The position numbers and the translations under genes were made by a program. Shown piece after piece: positions 44,467 to 53,571 of a DNA stretch of 59,661 nucleotides. Within the stretch, counting starts at the first letter, position 1. Each line of letters starts with the position of its first letter. The DNA is from Plebeiibacterium marinum (GTDB taxonomy: Bacteria > Bacteroidota > Bacteroidia > Bacteroidales > Marinilabiliaceae). Where the stretch lies: positions 1 through 59,661 of the forward strand of contig NZ_JAPDPI010000032.1 of NCBI RefSeq assembly GCF_026013615.1. Direction: 5' to 3'. Under the pieces are notes generated by a model. It had not been told where the DNA came from and ran no database searches. It saw nothing but the letters and a program-made list of their open reading frames with translations.

Positions 44467-45936
44467 ATGAAAAATCACATTTTAGCTTTAATGTTGCTAA
44501 CCCTTTTGTTTGTTGCTTCTTGTACTCCCAAACAAGAAACCCATACCGTAACCATAAAAGGAAAAGTTTTATCAGGCGATGCCAAACAGGTGAAGTTTGA
44601 CTGGCTGGTGGATAACCCGATTACCAGGAAGGGCGAATATTATGCTGCCGATATTGACAGTAATTCTAATTTTGCCATAACCATTCCTATACAGCGAATT
44701 ACTTCAGGACGAATAACTGTAGGAAGGTTTTATCATGATATTTGCTTGCTTCCCGGAGATGACCTTTTTATAAAGGTTGATGGAGACACCATCAGCTACC
44801 AGGGAAAGGGGGCTGCCAAAAACAACTTTTTATACAAAAACGAAAGGGCAGGACTCTGGGATCGATCCTATTATAGAGAATCGAATAATGGCAAACTCCA
44901 TCCCAAGGATTTTGTAAAGGAGATGACAGATTTTAAACAAAGAAGGCTTGCATATCTGGAGGGCTATACGGATACGGTAGAGCTTGATGCGCAGTTTGTT
45001 GAGCTTTATAAAATAGAAACACAGGTAATTTATAATAACCTGATTCAAGGATACCCCAGGAGGTATGCCTATAAAAACAAGCTGAACAAGGATTCGCTGG
45101 AACTGCCTAAAGAATATGAGTTGGCAAATTATTTTTCTACTTATGTGGATGACTCAAAAGTGATATGTACAGACTATGTGAGCAATCTAAGAAATGGTAT
45201 TTATTCAAAGGCCAGGGAATTAGCTAAGATTGATTCAACAAAAAATTGGGATAATGCTATTTATACCATATTGTTTGATTCTTTGTCGGGAAAAACAAGG
45301 GAGTATGTTTTAACCAGTTATATCATCTCTGGATTTTCTCAAGACAGGTACGATTCGGTTGCCATTAAAAAATTCAACGAGATAGAAAAGGATTTGTTGG
45401 CACAGGAAGCGTTTGATGCAGGCCTGAATAAGTATAGAGAAAAACGAGCCTTAATAGGACAGCCATTACATACTGAGTTCTCGTTAACCCAATTGAAAGA
45501 TACTGGTGAAGTGGCATTGACATTTGGTGAAATGATGGAGAAATACAAAGGGAAAGTGGTTTATCTTGACATCTGGAGTTTAGGCTGTGGCCCATGTATT
45601 GCTGCCATGCCAAATTCAAAAAAGCTGAAAGAAAAACTATCAGACCTGCCAATTGAATTTGTTTATATATCTCAGGACAGGCCTGGTAAAGAGCTTTGGC
45701 AGAATATATTTGAAAAAACCTTTACTACAGAAAACCAATACAGGATGGTTAACTACCAGTGGGGAACATCCAGGATGCTGAAATTTATGGAGATAGCCTG
45801 GGTGCCTTGCTATATGATATTTGATAAACAAGGGCAATTGGTGGATTTTAATGCCGACAGGCCGTGGCGTGTAGTGGAGAATGCAGAATCGAAACTGGAG
45901 AAAACACTAAAAGAGTTGGCCGCTGCTGAAGGATAA
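44467..45936 (+). CDS. TlpA-like thioredoxin lipoprotein
   Basis: This 489-residue lipoprotein (signal ending VASCTPK) has an N-terminal beta domain (about 25-110), a helical middle and a C-terminal TlpA domain (about 350-489). The redox pair is Cys374 and Cys377 in LGCGPC. It differs from the first TlpA-like protein in the WSLGCGPC context, and the cis-Pro loop is WVPCYMIFD with a third Cys beside it. It lies downstream of the TIGR03790-like gene by 134 nt. The pair probably provides redox service to a surface or periplasmic partner. Confidence 0.88.
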   Translation: MKNHILALMLLTLLFVASCTPKQETHTVTIKGKVLSGDAKQVKFDWLVDNPITRKGEYYAADIDSNSNFAITIPIQRITSGRITVGRFYHDICLLPGDDLFIKVDGDTISYQGKGAAKNNFLYKNERAGLWDRSYYRESNNGKLHPKDFVKEMTDFKQRRLAYLEGYTDTVELDAQFVELYKIETQVIYNNLIQGYPRRYAYKNKLNKDSLELPKEYELANYFSTYVDDSKVICTDYVSNLRNGIYSKARELAKIDSTKNWDNAIYTILFDSLSGKTREYVLTSYIISGFSQDRYDSVAIKKFNEIEKDLLAQEAFDAGLNKYREKRALIGQPLHTEFSLTQLKDTGEVALTFGEMMEKYKGKVVYLDIWSLGCGPCIAAMPNSKKLKEKLSDLPIEFVYISQDRPGKELWQNIFEKTFTTENQYRMVNYQWGTSRMLKFMEIAWVPCYMIFDKQGQLVDFNADRPWRVVENAESKLEKTLKELAAAEG

Positions 45937-46128
45937 TGTAATTATTTAAATGTAGGCTTAGGCAAGCTGGAGCATTATTTATAGAATAGTTTTACCACAG
46001 AGGCAAAGAGTTGCAAATAAAATATAGAGACGGTGAATATTTGTATCTTATTGTCTCTGGGGTAATACTAAAGTGATCTTGTGACTGAAACTCTTTTGAA
46101 ACACCCTGTTTTTGTAATTTAATTGTCA
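45937..46128. other. Intergenic region with a nested inverted repeat
   Basis: TACCACAGAG (45993-46002) faces CTCTGGGGTA (46055-46064), and an inner pair AGAGAC (46026-46031) and GTCTCT (46053-46058) partly overlaps it. This could be a 3' structure for the TlpA-like gene. No T-run follows. Nothing else is apparent. Confidence 0.35.
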
Positions 46129-46293
46129 ATGGAGAAAACGTATTACAACATTAAAAAATGCGGAATCCCATTTTACGATGGAGCGCCAGTTTTTAAAAAA
46201 GCAAGATATAAGCTTCGAGCTCGTGTATTGTCTCGTATCGCTGTGCAGATTGCTGAGTTTACTGATGTTTTAGTTATGATCTTAAACTTATAA
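46129..46293 (+). CDS. Small basic hypothetical protein, 54 residues
   Basis: The ATG at 46129 opens a 54-residue frame to TAA at 46291-46293. The protein begins MEKTYYNIKKCGIPFYDGAP and is basic in the middle (KKARYKLRARVLSRIA), ending in a hydrophobic helix (TDVLVMILNL). The pattern of a basic segment followed by a hydrophobic end suggests a small membrane-associated protein. Its 3' end overlaps the convergent flavoprotein gene by 6 nt. No family is recognised and no promoter match is seen, so it remains a candidate. Confidence 0.4.
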   Translation: MEKTYYNIKKCGIPFYDGAPVFKKARYKLRARVLSRIAVQIAEFTDVLVMILNL

Positions 46294-47790
46294 TTTAGGA
46301 GTCCCGTTAAAGTAGGTTTGTTTATTTTCCATAATCTCCCAAAAAACATTTGCCTGGTGATGGAAAGTTTCTTTTGATACCATTGGTTTTTGTATTTCAA
46401 GCATACTTTTTTTATTAATATATCCTTCTTTTATAATCTGAATTCCTGCCTGATAGCATATCTCAGCTACTGTGTTTTTTCTTTCGGCATAAACGGAGTG
46501 TGTTATTAGTTCTGCGGCAGGAAGTAAAAATTCGCCCATCAGGCAAGAGTTTTCATGATGTGAATCCATGCATCGAAACAGACTGGTTAATCCCTCAAAA
46601 TTTTGGGCTGTTTCAGGAAAACCAGCAGCACTAAAAATAACAAAACCCTGCTTTTTGTTATTGGTGAAACGTCGGGGGTGAAAGGTTAGCCCATTGTGTG
46701 CTTTCTTCATATATGGCATCAGTTCCGGTAATAACCTATCCATAAACGATTTCATGATTCCAGTAACACTGTAGACGTATAGGGGAGAGGCAAATATCAA
46801 CAAATCGGCATTTCTGTATTTTTCTCTAAGCAAGGTCATGTCATCATTAAATATGCATTTGCCAGGGCTTTTGGTCCAGCAATGGTAGCAACCAACACAT
46901 TTTTCTATTTTGTATTGGTTCAGTTTAAAGTACTCTGTTTTTGCTCCGGCACTTTGGGCTCCTTTTAAAAAGTTGCTTACCATAAAAGATGTTTTGCTAT
47001 AGCCCGAACTCCTTGCTCCGCCATCAAAAACAACAATATTCTCAATCTTTTTGTTTGTCATGCTTTTGTATTCATAGTCGAGAAACACCCATTCGTCCGG
47101 TTCTGTTTTTTGGGGAGGAGAAAACATGTCGTGGAGTTTTAATAAAATGCCTGCGTTACCTTCTATTTCAAAATTATTGTTTAAAAACTCTTTAGACCTG
47201 TCAGTTTCCTGGTTCGATATTTTCAACCATAACTCCGAATCGCTTTTTATGGTAGATGTTGGGTTTGCATATTCTCCATGGGTGTATGTACAGGTTTTAT
47301 TTTTTATTGTAAGATAACCTGTGATGGGCTCTTTTCCGGTTAAGAAAAACTGAATGACAGCATTGGTGTTTCCGGCAGCTTTTTTATTTAATCCATAAGG
47401 CATACAGGTAAACATCTCCTGGAGCGAGTTAAACCTAATGCTTGAACCTCCAATAATTTGGGTTAACCGTGATGGCAGGTGTTTGGTTAACGGTATCCCG
47501 ACTATGATAAAAAGAAGTATAGGTACAGCCGCTGAAAAAATGGCATTGGTTATTTCGTTACTGTGATAGGTTAATGATTGTAACCCTATGGCCAGCAAGA
47601 ACAATCCGCCCCATATAAAGGACATGATGTTGTTGATCCGTAAAAACTGTTGTCCTGATGTAATAGGTGACGGGTATTTTTTTTGTGTGAGATAATATGT
47701 AAAAGGTTTTGTTTTAAATAAGGGAGGCAGTATGGCCATTGCAGATAGTAAGCCGTAAATTAGTGTAGTAAAACGTTCCAGGTTCTCCAT
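46288..47790 (-). CDS. Fused membrane, SCP2-like and iron-sulfur flavoprotein
   Basis: This 500-residue protein combines three regions. Residues 1-105 contain two or three hydrophobic helices. About 120-235 resembles the SCP2 sterol-carrier fold (VIQFFLTGKEPITGYLTI, then the late FEIEGNAGILLKLHDMF). From about 255 a flavodoxin-fold NADPH-dependent FMN reductase domain begins with IENIVVFDGGARSSGYSKTS. The CVGCYHC...C motif near 305-320 has spacing CxxCxxCx7C, which matches the compact [4Fe-4S] motif of iron-sulfur flavoproteins. An electron-transfer role at the inner membrane is likely; the substrate is unknown. Confidence 0.82.
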   Translation of the reverse strand: MENLERFTTLIYGLLSAMAILPPLFKTKPFTYYLTQKKYPSPITSGQQFLRINNIMSFIWGGLFLLAIGLQSLTYHSNEITNAIFSAAVPILLFIIVGIPLTKHLPSRLTQIIGGSSIRFNSLQEMFTCMPYGLNKKAAGNTNAVIQFFLTGKEPITGYLTIKNKTCTYTHGEYANPTSTIKSDSELWLKISNQETDRSKEFLNNNFEIEGNAGILLKLHDMFSPPQKTEPDEWVFLDYEYKSMTNKKIENIVVFDGGARSSGYSKTSFMVSNFLKGAQSAGAKTEYFKLNQYKIEKCVGCYHCWTKSPGKCIFNDDMTLLREKYRNADLLIFASPLYVYSVTGIMKSFMDRLLPELMPYMKKAHNGLTFHPRRFTNNKKQGFVIFSAAGFPETAQNFEGLTSLFRCMDSHHENSCLMGEFLLPAAELITHSVYAERKNTVAEICYQAGIQIIKEGYINKKSMLEIQKPMVSKETFHHQANVFWEIMENKQTYFNGTPKL

Positions 47791-47901
47791 TATTTTCTGT
47801 TTTAGTTAAATATAACAATATCGCGTTTAAAAAGCCATAAGTATTTTATTGCTAAAAACAGGCAACTGGATATTCTTATTAAAAATGTGGAAATTACATA
47901 A

Positions 47902-49008
47902 ATGTTTAATTCAATCTTAATACTTATGGAAATGAAACTGAAACGAAATAATTATTGTAGTAACCCAAAGCGTTTTTATATAAGAGTTTTGTTGGCCATT
48001 ATATCCGTTTCTTTAGTTTTTGAATGTTCAAAAAGAGATAATGTAATTAATGAAACATTGCTTTGGCCGGAAATTGAACCTTTTCAAACGGGATACATTA
48101 AAGTATCTGACATGCATGAAATATATTATGAGTTGAGTGGCAACCCGGATGGAATACCTGTGTTTGTTATTCATGGAGGGCCAGGTGGGGCATGTTCCCC
48201 AAAAATGCGACAGTTTTTTAATCCGCAAAAGTATTTGATTGTTTTGCACGATCAGCGCGGTTGTGGAAAATCTATGCCCAATGCAGAGTTGAAAGACAAC
48301 AATACGCAGGCTCTGGTTGAGGATATAGAAAGGTTAAGGGTAAAGCTAGGTCTTGATAAAATAATTTTATTTGGAGGGTCATGGGGATCCACACTTAGCC
48401 TGGCATATGCAGAGAATTATCCCGAGAATATCAAAGCAATGGTATTGCGTGGTATTTTTCTGGTAACACGGGCAGAAGAGCAATATTTTTACTCAACGCT
48501 CTCGAATCATTTTCCTGAGTTGGTGCAGCAATTTATTGAATCATTTCCTGATTCCACTTATGGGTTGAATGACTCAGATATTTTTAAACTGTTTCAATAT
48601 GAAGATGAAGAGCAGAGGAGTTTGTATATGAAACAATTTAATAAGATTGGTGCTATGGCCTCAGGAATATATGTCAATGAGAATGTAATTGATACTTACA
48701 ATGATTCTGAAGCTAACTTCCGGCAGATTTATACCATGCAACTGGTCTCATTTTATTATTATGCAAATGGTTGTTTTCTTGAAGAAGGTCAGTTGTTAAA
48801 GAATATTGGTAATATACCAGATGTTCCGATTTTCATTGTTCATGGGCGTTACGATATGATTTGTCCTCCCCTGATAGCATATAAATTGCATAAAAGTATG
48901 CCTGGTTCAAAATTAACAATTGTTGAAGGTGCCGGGCACAGTATGTTTGAAGAGCCAATAGCTGAGGAATTGGTATTGACAATGAAAGAACTTGGAGTGT
49001 TGGAATAG
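47902..49008 (+). CDS. pip: Proline iminopeptidase-like alpha/beta hydrolase, secreted
   Basis: This serine hydrolase of 368 residues (peptidase family S33) has the oxyanion HGGPGG motif, the DQRGCGKS element and the nucleophile elbow GGSWGS with Ser160. The likely Asp is in HGRYDMICPP and the His in GAGHSMFEEP. Family members remove N-terminal proline from peptides. An N-terminal basic stretch and hydrophobic helix (RVLLAIISVSLVFECS) indicate membrane or periplasmic placement, and the Cys there lacks a standard lipobox. An internal ATG at about residue 9 is an alternative start. Confidence 0.85.
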   Translation: MFNSILILMEMKLKRNNYCSNPKRFYIRVLLAIISVSLVFECSKRDNVINETLLWPEIEPFQTGYIKVSDMHEIYYELSGNPDGIPVFVIHGGPGGACSPKMRQFFNPQKYLIVLHDQRGCGKSMPNAELKDNNTQALVEDIERLRVKLGLDKIILFGGSWGSTLSLAYAENYPENIKAMVLRGIFLVTRAEEQYFYSTLSNHFPELVQQFIESFPDSTYGLNDSDIFKLFQYEDEEQRSLYMKQFNKIGAMASGIYVNENVIDTYNDSEANFRQIYTMQLVSFYYYANGCFLEEGQLLKNIGNIPDVPIFIVHGRYDMICPPLIAYKLHKSMPGSKLTIVEGAGHSMFEEPIAEELVLTMKELGVLE

Positions 49009-49125
49009 TAATGTATGGATTAATTAATGGTTCGTGGATGTTAACAATGAGAGTGGGGTGCAATTGTTATGTACTTGCTTTTTAGTCCAGAAAAATAGTT
49101 GTATTCTTGTGAAAATTTTGGATTT

Positions 49126-49749
49126 ATGATACTGGAATATGAATACTCAGATAAGATGTTGAGTAAAACCGTTGCCGAACTTTATAAATATGTTGATGAG
49201 AAAGACAGGTTTCAGGAAGGAGCTGTTTTGGCAGCGGCAAGGGAATTGCTTAAGAGGGGGGAGACTCGGGAAGACTTGAGTGATGTAATATATGAGATGG
49301 AGGTGTTTTTTCTGGAACAGAAAGGTATAGTTGACGTTGAGGATGCGGAGCCTGATGTAAATGAAAATAATATTCCAGTAATTTACCACCCCAGGTTTAT
49401 CAGGATATTCGGAGTGCTTTTCTCAGTGTTTGCCGGTTCAATTTTAATGGCCATGAACCTGTCGCGACTGCATAAAGAAAAAATGGCAAGGCAAACTGTT
49501 TTAGCGGGTTTGGCTTATTCAATTGTTCAGGGGACTATTTTCTACAAATTCAATATTCAGGTAACAGGGCTTACCCTTATTGTTAGCCTGATTGGGATGA
49601 ATGTATTGGAGTTCTTTATCTGGAATAAACAGGTGCCTGTCAATATGAAGTTCAGAAACAGGAATGTATGGGTGCCTTTGCTTGTGGGTGTTTTGGTCTT
49701 GATTCCGCTGGTATATTATGTGGTTTCAACAGGAGGACTGCTTCAATAG
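49126..49749 (+). CDS. Hypothetical membrane protein
   Basis: The ATG at 49126 gives 207 residues. An upstream in-frame TTG (49099) would add nine residues of unlikely sequence. The N-terminal 90 residues are acidic and helical (LSKTVAELYKYVDEKDRFQE). Four hydrophobic helices follow, with a polar loop between them, and the last ends close to the C-terminus. I recognise no family. It may be cotranscribed with the DUF1456 gene 56 nt downstream. Confidence 0.7.
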   Translation: MILEYEYSDKMLSKTVAELYKYVDEKDRFQEGAVLAAARELLKRGETREDLSDVIYEMEVFFLEQKGIVDVEDAEPDVNENNIPVIYHPRFIRIFGVLFSVFAGSILMAMNLSRLHKEKMARQTVLAGLAYSIVQGTIFYKFNIQVTGLTLIVSLIGMNVLEFFIWNKQVPVNMKFRNRNVWVPLLVGVLVLIPLVYYVVSTGGLLQ

Positions 49750-49805
49750 CTAAATGCCAAAAATAGTCTGATACTTATATTTTGAGATTTAAAAACTGAT
49801 CAATT

Positions 49806-50264
49806 ATGAATAACAACGATGTATTCAGGAACCTAAGGTATATATTCGATTTTGACGACAATAAAATGATGAAGTTGTTTTCATTGGGGAATAAGGCGGT
49901 TACCAGAGCCCAGATAAGCGACTGGTTGAAGAAAGAGGATCATGAATCGTATAAAACCATTGTGGATGAAAATTTATCGGCGTTTTTAAATGGGTTGATT
50001 GTTTTAAACAGGGGGGCTCAGGATGGATCTCCGGCTGTAAATGAGAAAAGGTTAAACAATAACCAGATCATGCGAAAGCTAAAGATTGCCCTTCAGCTTA
50101 AAGATGAAGATTTGATTGAAATATTATCCCTGATTGATTTTAAGATTAGTAAACATGAGCTGAGTGCCTTTTTCCGTAAGCCGGGTCATAACCATTATAG
50201 GGTTTGTAAGGATCAAATACTTAGGAAATTTATTTTCGGACTGCGTGCCAAATATCGCCCATAG
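49806..50264 (+). CDS. DUF1456 family protein (YehS-like)
   Basis: This 152-residue cytoplasmic protein consists of two related halves of about 70 residues. Each starts with NN-(D/Q)-x-x-R-x-L, contains a helical DxKxxxLFSL or DEDLIEILSL element and ends with a (F/Y)xLRxK motif. The arrangement fits DUF1456, of which E. coli YehS is a member. The function is not known. It is convergent with the FecR-like gene, with only 7 nt between stop codons. Confidence 0.85.
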   Translation: MNNNDVFRNLRYIFDFDDNKMMKLFSLGNKAVTRAQISDWLKKEDHESYKTIVDENLSAFLNGLIVLNRGAQDGSPAVNEKRLNNNQIMRKLKIALQLKDEDLIEILSLIDFKISKHELSAFFRKPGHNHYRVCKDQILRKFIFGLRAKYRP

Positions 50265-50271
50265 TTTTATA

Positions 50272-50622
50272 TTAATTGAGGTTCACCCTCTTCTTTTTCG
50301 ATAAGGGAGAGGAAGGGGATAATGTTTTTTTATTCTCGGGCTTTTGGGTACATTCTATATAGTTGATTCCGGTTGAGTCAATTTTAATGTTTATCCCTGA
50401 AACGTTAGATTGCAAGATGGTGTCGCGGTTTGCCTCAAGCTCAATTCTTCTCCCATCAGATAAAATTAATGTGGCTTTTTTCTTACCCGGTTTAATTTCA
50501 GTGGTAATCTTTTTTTCGTCTTTGATTATTTGACTATTTCCGGCAGAAAAACTACTTAATAAAGCCGAAATTGTAATGGCAAATAAAAAATTTTTTGCCA
50601 TGAATTGTTTTTTTCTTCTCAT
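50272..50622 (-). CDS. Small secreted FecR-like domain protein
   Basis: This 116-residue protein has a signal peptide (ITISALLSSFSAGNSQ) and a single domain with the strands ATLILSDGRRIELEANRDTIL, NIKIDSTGINYIE and a polar tail. The order resembles the middle part of Bacteroidota FecR anti-sigma factors, where DGRxIxL and Gxx(I/V)xY strands recur, but there is no cytoplasmic sigma-binding region or TonB-linked C-terminal domain. It is either a truncated FecR or an independent small surface protein. No sigma factor or TonB receptor is adjacent. Confidence 0.6.
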   Translation of the reverse strand: MRRKKQFMAKNFLFAITISALLSSFSAGNSQIIKDEKKITTEIKPGKKKATLILSDGRRIELEANRDTILQSNVSGINIKIDSTGINYIECTQKPENKKTLSPSSPLSKKKRVNLN

Positions 50623-50665
50623 TTTTATTTTTTGCTTAAGGTTGGTGTTATTATTTACATCAACT

Positions 50666-50698
50666 AAAAAAGGTTGATAATCTCAATTACCAACCTTT
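50666..50698 (-). terminator. Terminator of the first initiator tRNA
   Basis: AAAGGTTG (50669-50676) pairs with CAACCTTT (50691-50698). On the minus strand the stem leads into six T residues, 8 nt after the tRNA 3' end. Confidence 0.8.
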
Positions 50699-50705
50699 CT
50701 CTTTG

Positions 50706-50778
<73 letters not shown>

Positions 50779-50816
50779 GTATATTTTTAACTGCGCATTT
50801 GCACAAACTTGTTTCA

Positions 50817-50844
50817 GAAAAAACCGAAAGACTTTTCTTTCGGT
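50817..50844 (-). terminator. Terminator of the second initiator tRNA
   Basis: ACCGAAAG (50823-50830) pairs with CTTTCGGT (50837-50844). On the minus strand the stem is followed by TTTTTC, 5 nt after the tRNA 3' end. Confidence 0.8.
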
Positions 50845-50848
50845 GTAG

Positions 50849-50921
<73 letters not shown>

Positions 50922-51110
50922 ATATATCTTAAACTGTATTAGTTTTCTTTTTTGCGGTTGCAAATATATGACCTTATTTTTCTTTTACCAAACAAAAATA
51001 GGATTATTTTTATTGTTTGTGCTGAAACGTAAGTTGTGGTTTGTGGCAACCCCTTGCTGTCCTTGGGATTGTATGGTTTGTGTTGCCGGATATTATTTTA
51101 TAAAACAATA

Positions 51111-51863
51111 CTATTCTTCAAGTTTTATTACCCCTCCTGAACTTTCCATATCAGGTAAGTCGAAATGCTCAAACAATATTTCCGGGCTTCCATAGTAGTA
51201 CGTGTTTCCTGCAGAATAGCTTTTTACATCTAACCTGTCTTTAACGTTCACCATACAGTCGTCAATTGATTTATGGGTAACATTTACTTTGTTGCACTCA
51301 AGTTTTAATGCCTCTACAAGGATGGTGCCCTCCAGCACAAAAGAGGCTTCAGCTGCTTTGCCCGAAAACTCAAATGTACCCATATTGTCGTAACCATAAG
51401 CTGCCAAATGCAGTTTGTTGCAATCTATTTTGAGCCAGGCTTCAGAATATTGTGCCCTGCCGTTAAAAACCAATGACAGGTTTTGTAAATGAATAGTTTC
51501 CTCGCTTAATACCTGGGCAGGGGTATTTACTGTGATCCTATTTAGTAATTGCGCAGGAATCCTCACTTGAACCAGCTTGCTTTTTTGTAACAGGTGGTGC
51601 TCATGATCAATTTTTAACACCCCATCGTTGTTTGTAAATGAAAACCCCTCCACTAAATAATCAACCCCTTCAATATTTATGGTTTCATCCTGCTCATTTG
51701 TTAATATCAGCTTACAGGATGCATCAACAACAACTTGCTTTATCGAACCTGTATTGATCTGTTTTTGTTCTATGTTGCCTTTGGCTGTTAATATTTCAAT
51801 GTAGTCACACGACACAAATAATATGATAGATATGAAAATAATGGCGATGTTACTTTTTCTCAT
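51111..51863 (-). CDS. GIN-domain (DUF2807) lipoprotein
   Basis: This 250-residue lipoprotein (signal ending LFVSCDYIE) shows the head-GIN/DUF2807 pattern: FTNNDGVLKIDHEHHL, VQVRIPAQLLNRITVN, then parallel beta repeats (SLVFNGRAQYSEAWLKI, ASFVLEGTILVEALKLECNKV). Such domains form a right-handed beta-helix-like fold with unknown surface or periplasmic function. It is 4 nt downstream of the PagL-like gene and so shares its transcript. Confidence 0.82.
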   Translation of the reverse strand: MRKSNIAIIFISIILFVSCDYIEILTAKGNIEQKQINTGSIKQVVVDASCKLILTNEQDETINIEGVDYLVEGFSFTNNDGVLKIDHEHHLLQKSKLVQVRIPAQLLNRITVNTPAQVLSEETIHLQNLSLVFNGRAQYSEAWLKIDCNKLHLAAYGYDNMGTFEFSGKAAEASFVLEGTILVEALKLECNKVNVTHKSIDDCMVNVKDRLDVKSYSAGNTYYYGSPEILFEHFDLPDMESSGGVIKLEE

Positions 51864-51867
51864 AATG

Positions 51868-52998
51868 TTAGTTTTTAGTATTAAAACGATAACCTAATCC
51901 AAATTCTAAAAATTCAGACGAAAAGAAACTGGCTTTAACCCCGAAACTTGCCAACAGGTTATTGGTTAGCATCTGGCGTATTCCCAGGCGGGGATAGATT
52001 GGCTGGCTTGGTTTTATACCGGTATGTATATAGGCCCCCAGGTTTAAAAATATGATGGTTTTGCCCAAAAATACATTGTATGAGGCAAATACACTGCTCA
52101 CTAAATAATCTGAAGTACTAAATGTTGTTTGTGACTGATCCTGGTTAAAATCGATCCAGGTAAAAGGAATGCTCTCTGAATAGATTTGGTCATATCCAAT
52201 CCCTATTGCTTTTTTTTCTGTCAGATGCCACAGGTAGTTAATGTTAATTCCTGCATTCCAGTATTTATTATTGTTGTAATTGGCGCTCTGACTCCTTCCG
52301 AGACTGCCAATAATCATCATTTCCTGCTGGTTGCTTTTGGGAGCTTTTATTTTATGATACTGTGGTGTAGGGTTGGGGTTGAAATGATATTTGGCTCCAA
52401 TGCTGGAGGTTAATGTATTGATTCCGTGATTGGGTTTTTTTGTTGCCCCATTTGAAAAGTGTGTTAACGAAGTTGTGAAGTTTAACGAAAACCTTTCCTG
52501 GATTCGATAATCTGCGACAAATGCTAAACCGATATAGGCATTAAAGTGTGTGCTCACTACAGAATTGTATGGGTTACTTTTTCGGTCATACGGTTTGGTG
52601 GCATATCCCAGTCCTAACGCCACCTTGTTCTGCAAGGTAAAGCGAGGCGTACGTTTCATTACATGGTTTATATAAGGAAAAACAGCGATGCCGGATCCAT
52701 AAATATCTTTATTGCCAAAACTTCCGTAATATAAGCCTACCCCAATTTCAGGATAATTAAAATAACTTTCCCACGAATCCTTTGAAAACAGGCTTCTTCC
52801 ATAATTTACTTCGATTCCCCCAACAAACTCTTCAACGAAATATAACATGGATGAATGATGGGGAGCCACTAATCCTCCGTGGATGCGCGTTGTTAAATAG
52901 GGATGCTTAAATTCTTTGTTTATGTTATCAACCACTTGCCCTTTTGAAATCATGGATATCAGGAGCATGGCAGGTAATAGAATAAATTTGGTTCTCAA
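51868..52998 (-). CDS. Outer-membrane acyloxyacyl hydrolase (PagL-like lipid A 3-O-deacylase)
   Basis: This 376-residue beta-barrel-like protein has a signal peptide ending SKGQ and alternating hydrophobic strands. The motif LTHFSNGATKKPNHGIN contains the HxS pair used by PagL enzymes to remove the 3-O acyl chain of lipid A. A related motif is the FGVKASFF-rich C-terminal barrel. The length is larger than Pseudomonas PagL and fits Bacteroidota acyloxyacyl hydrolases. It is first in an operon with the GIN-domain gene. Actual lipid A activity is inferred from the motif. Confidence 0.82.
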   Translation of the reverse strand: MRTKFILLPAMLLISMISKGQVVDNINKEFKHPYLTTRIHGGLVAPHHSSMLYFVEEFVGGIEVNYGRSLFSKDSWESYFNYPEIGVGLYYGSFGNKDIYGSGIAVFPYINHVMKRTPRFTLQNKVALGLGYATKPYDRKSNPYNSVVSTHFNAYIGLAFVADYRIQERFSLNFTTSLTHFSNGATKKPNHGINTLTSSIGAKYHFNPNPTPQYHKIKAPKSNQQEMMIIGSLGRSQSANYNNNKYWNAGININYLWHLTEKKAIGIGYDQIYSESIPFTWIDFNQDQSQTTFSTSDYLVSSVFASYNVFLGKTIIFLNLGAYIHTGIKPSQPIYPRLGIRQMLTNNLLASFGVKASFFSSEFLEFGLGYRFNTKN

Positions 52999-53571
52999 TG
53001 TTTGTTACGTTTAAATTAGTTGGCGAAGATAAAAAAGAATCTTTTTTTCTGAAAACCAAATACATAATAATTGTATATAACGATAGGCAGAGCAATTGCT
53101 TTTAAGAGAAAACCTCTTTTTTTCGGAGTAATTTTCATTTGCTCAAGCCGCAAAGGCTTTTACTTTTTTTTCTTTCAAGATTATTGCATCGTTCGGCATA
53201 GCTCAAGTAAACTTGGCTTTGCTCTCTCTTATGGCAATAATTCTACAGTCAAAAAAAGTAAACAAAAAAGTCCGCCGACTGCAACACTCACTTACCCACT
53301 ATTTTCTTTATTTTGAGACAGAAAGAACTCCCTGCGGTCAAACAGCTTTAGTTCACTAAAGCTTATTTTAAAGGAGTTCATGATTTCCGCTTCGCTGCAA
53401 TTCTGTCTTTTCAAAATCAAAGAAAAGTGGGTCCCAAGCTACGTTGTTGATGTCGGTTACTCGACCTGAAAACCTCTTTAAATTCTAAGCGTATTTTCCT
53501 TGCTGGATCACACTACATATTCTCATTTTTTCAACCCTTTTTCTATCTTTAGTCCAAATTTTATAGAAACA
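52999..53571. other. Intergenic region with dispersed-repeat character
   Basis: This stretch of about 570 nt has no intact gene. It contains GCTTTAGT-tc-ACTAAAGC (53347-53364), T-rich and AAAAAAAGTAAAC-type tracts and a CGCTTCGCTGCAATTCTGTC segment. The composition looks like a decayed element, unlike simple AT-rich promoter sequence. A -7-like TATCTTTA lies near 53543, about 30 nt before the CPBP gene start. Confidence 0.4.

Noticed and set aside
52186-52413. Plus-strand ORF opposite the PagL-like gene
   Set aside because: It is an antisense frame within a well-supported coding gene and lacks any family or start signal.
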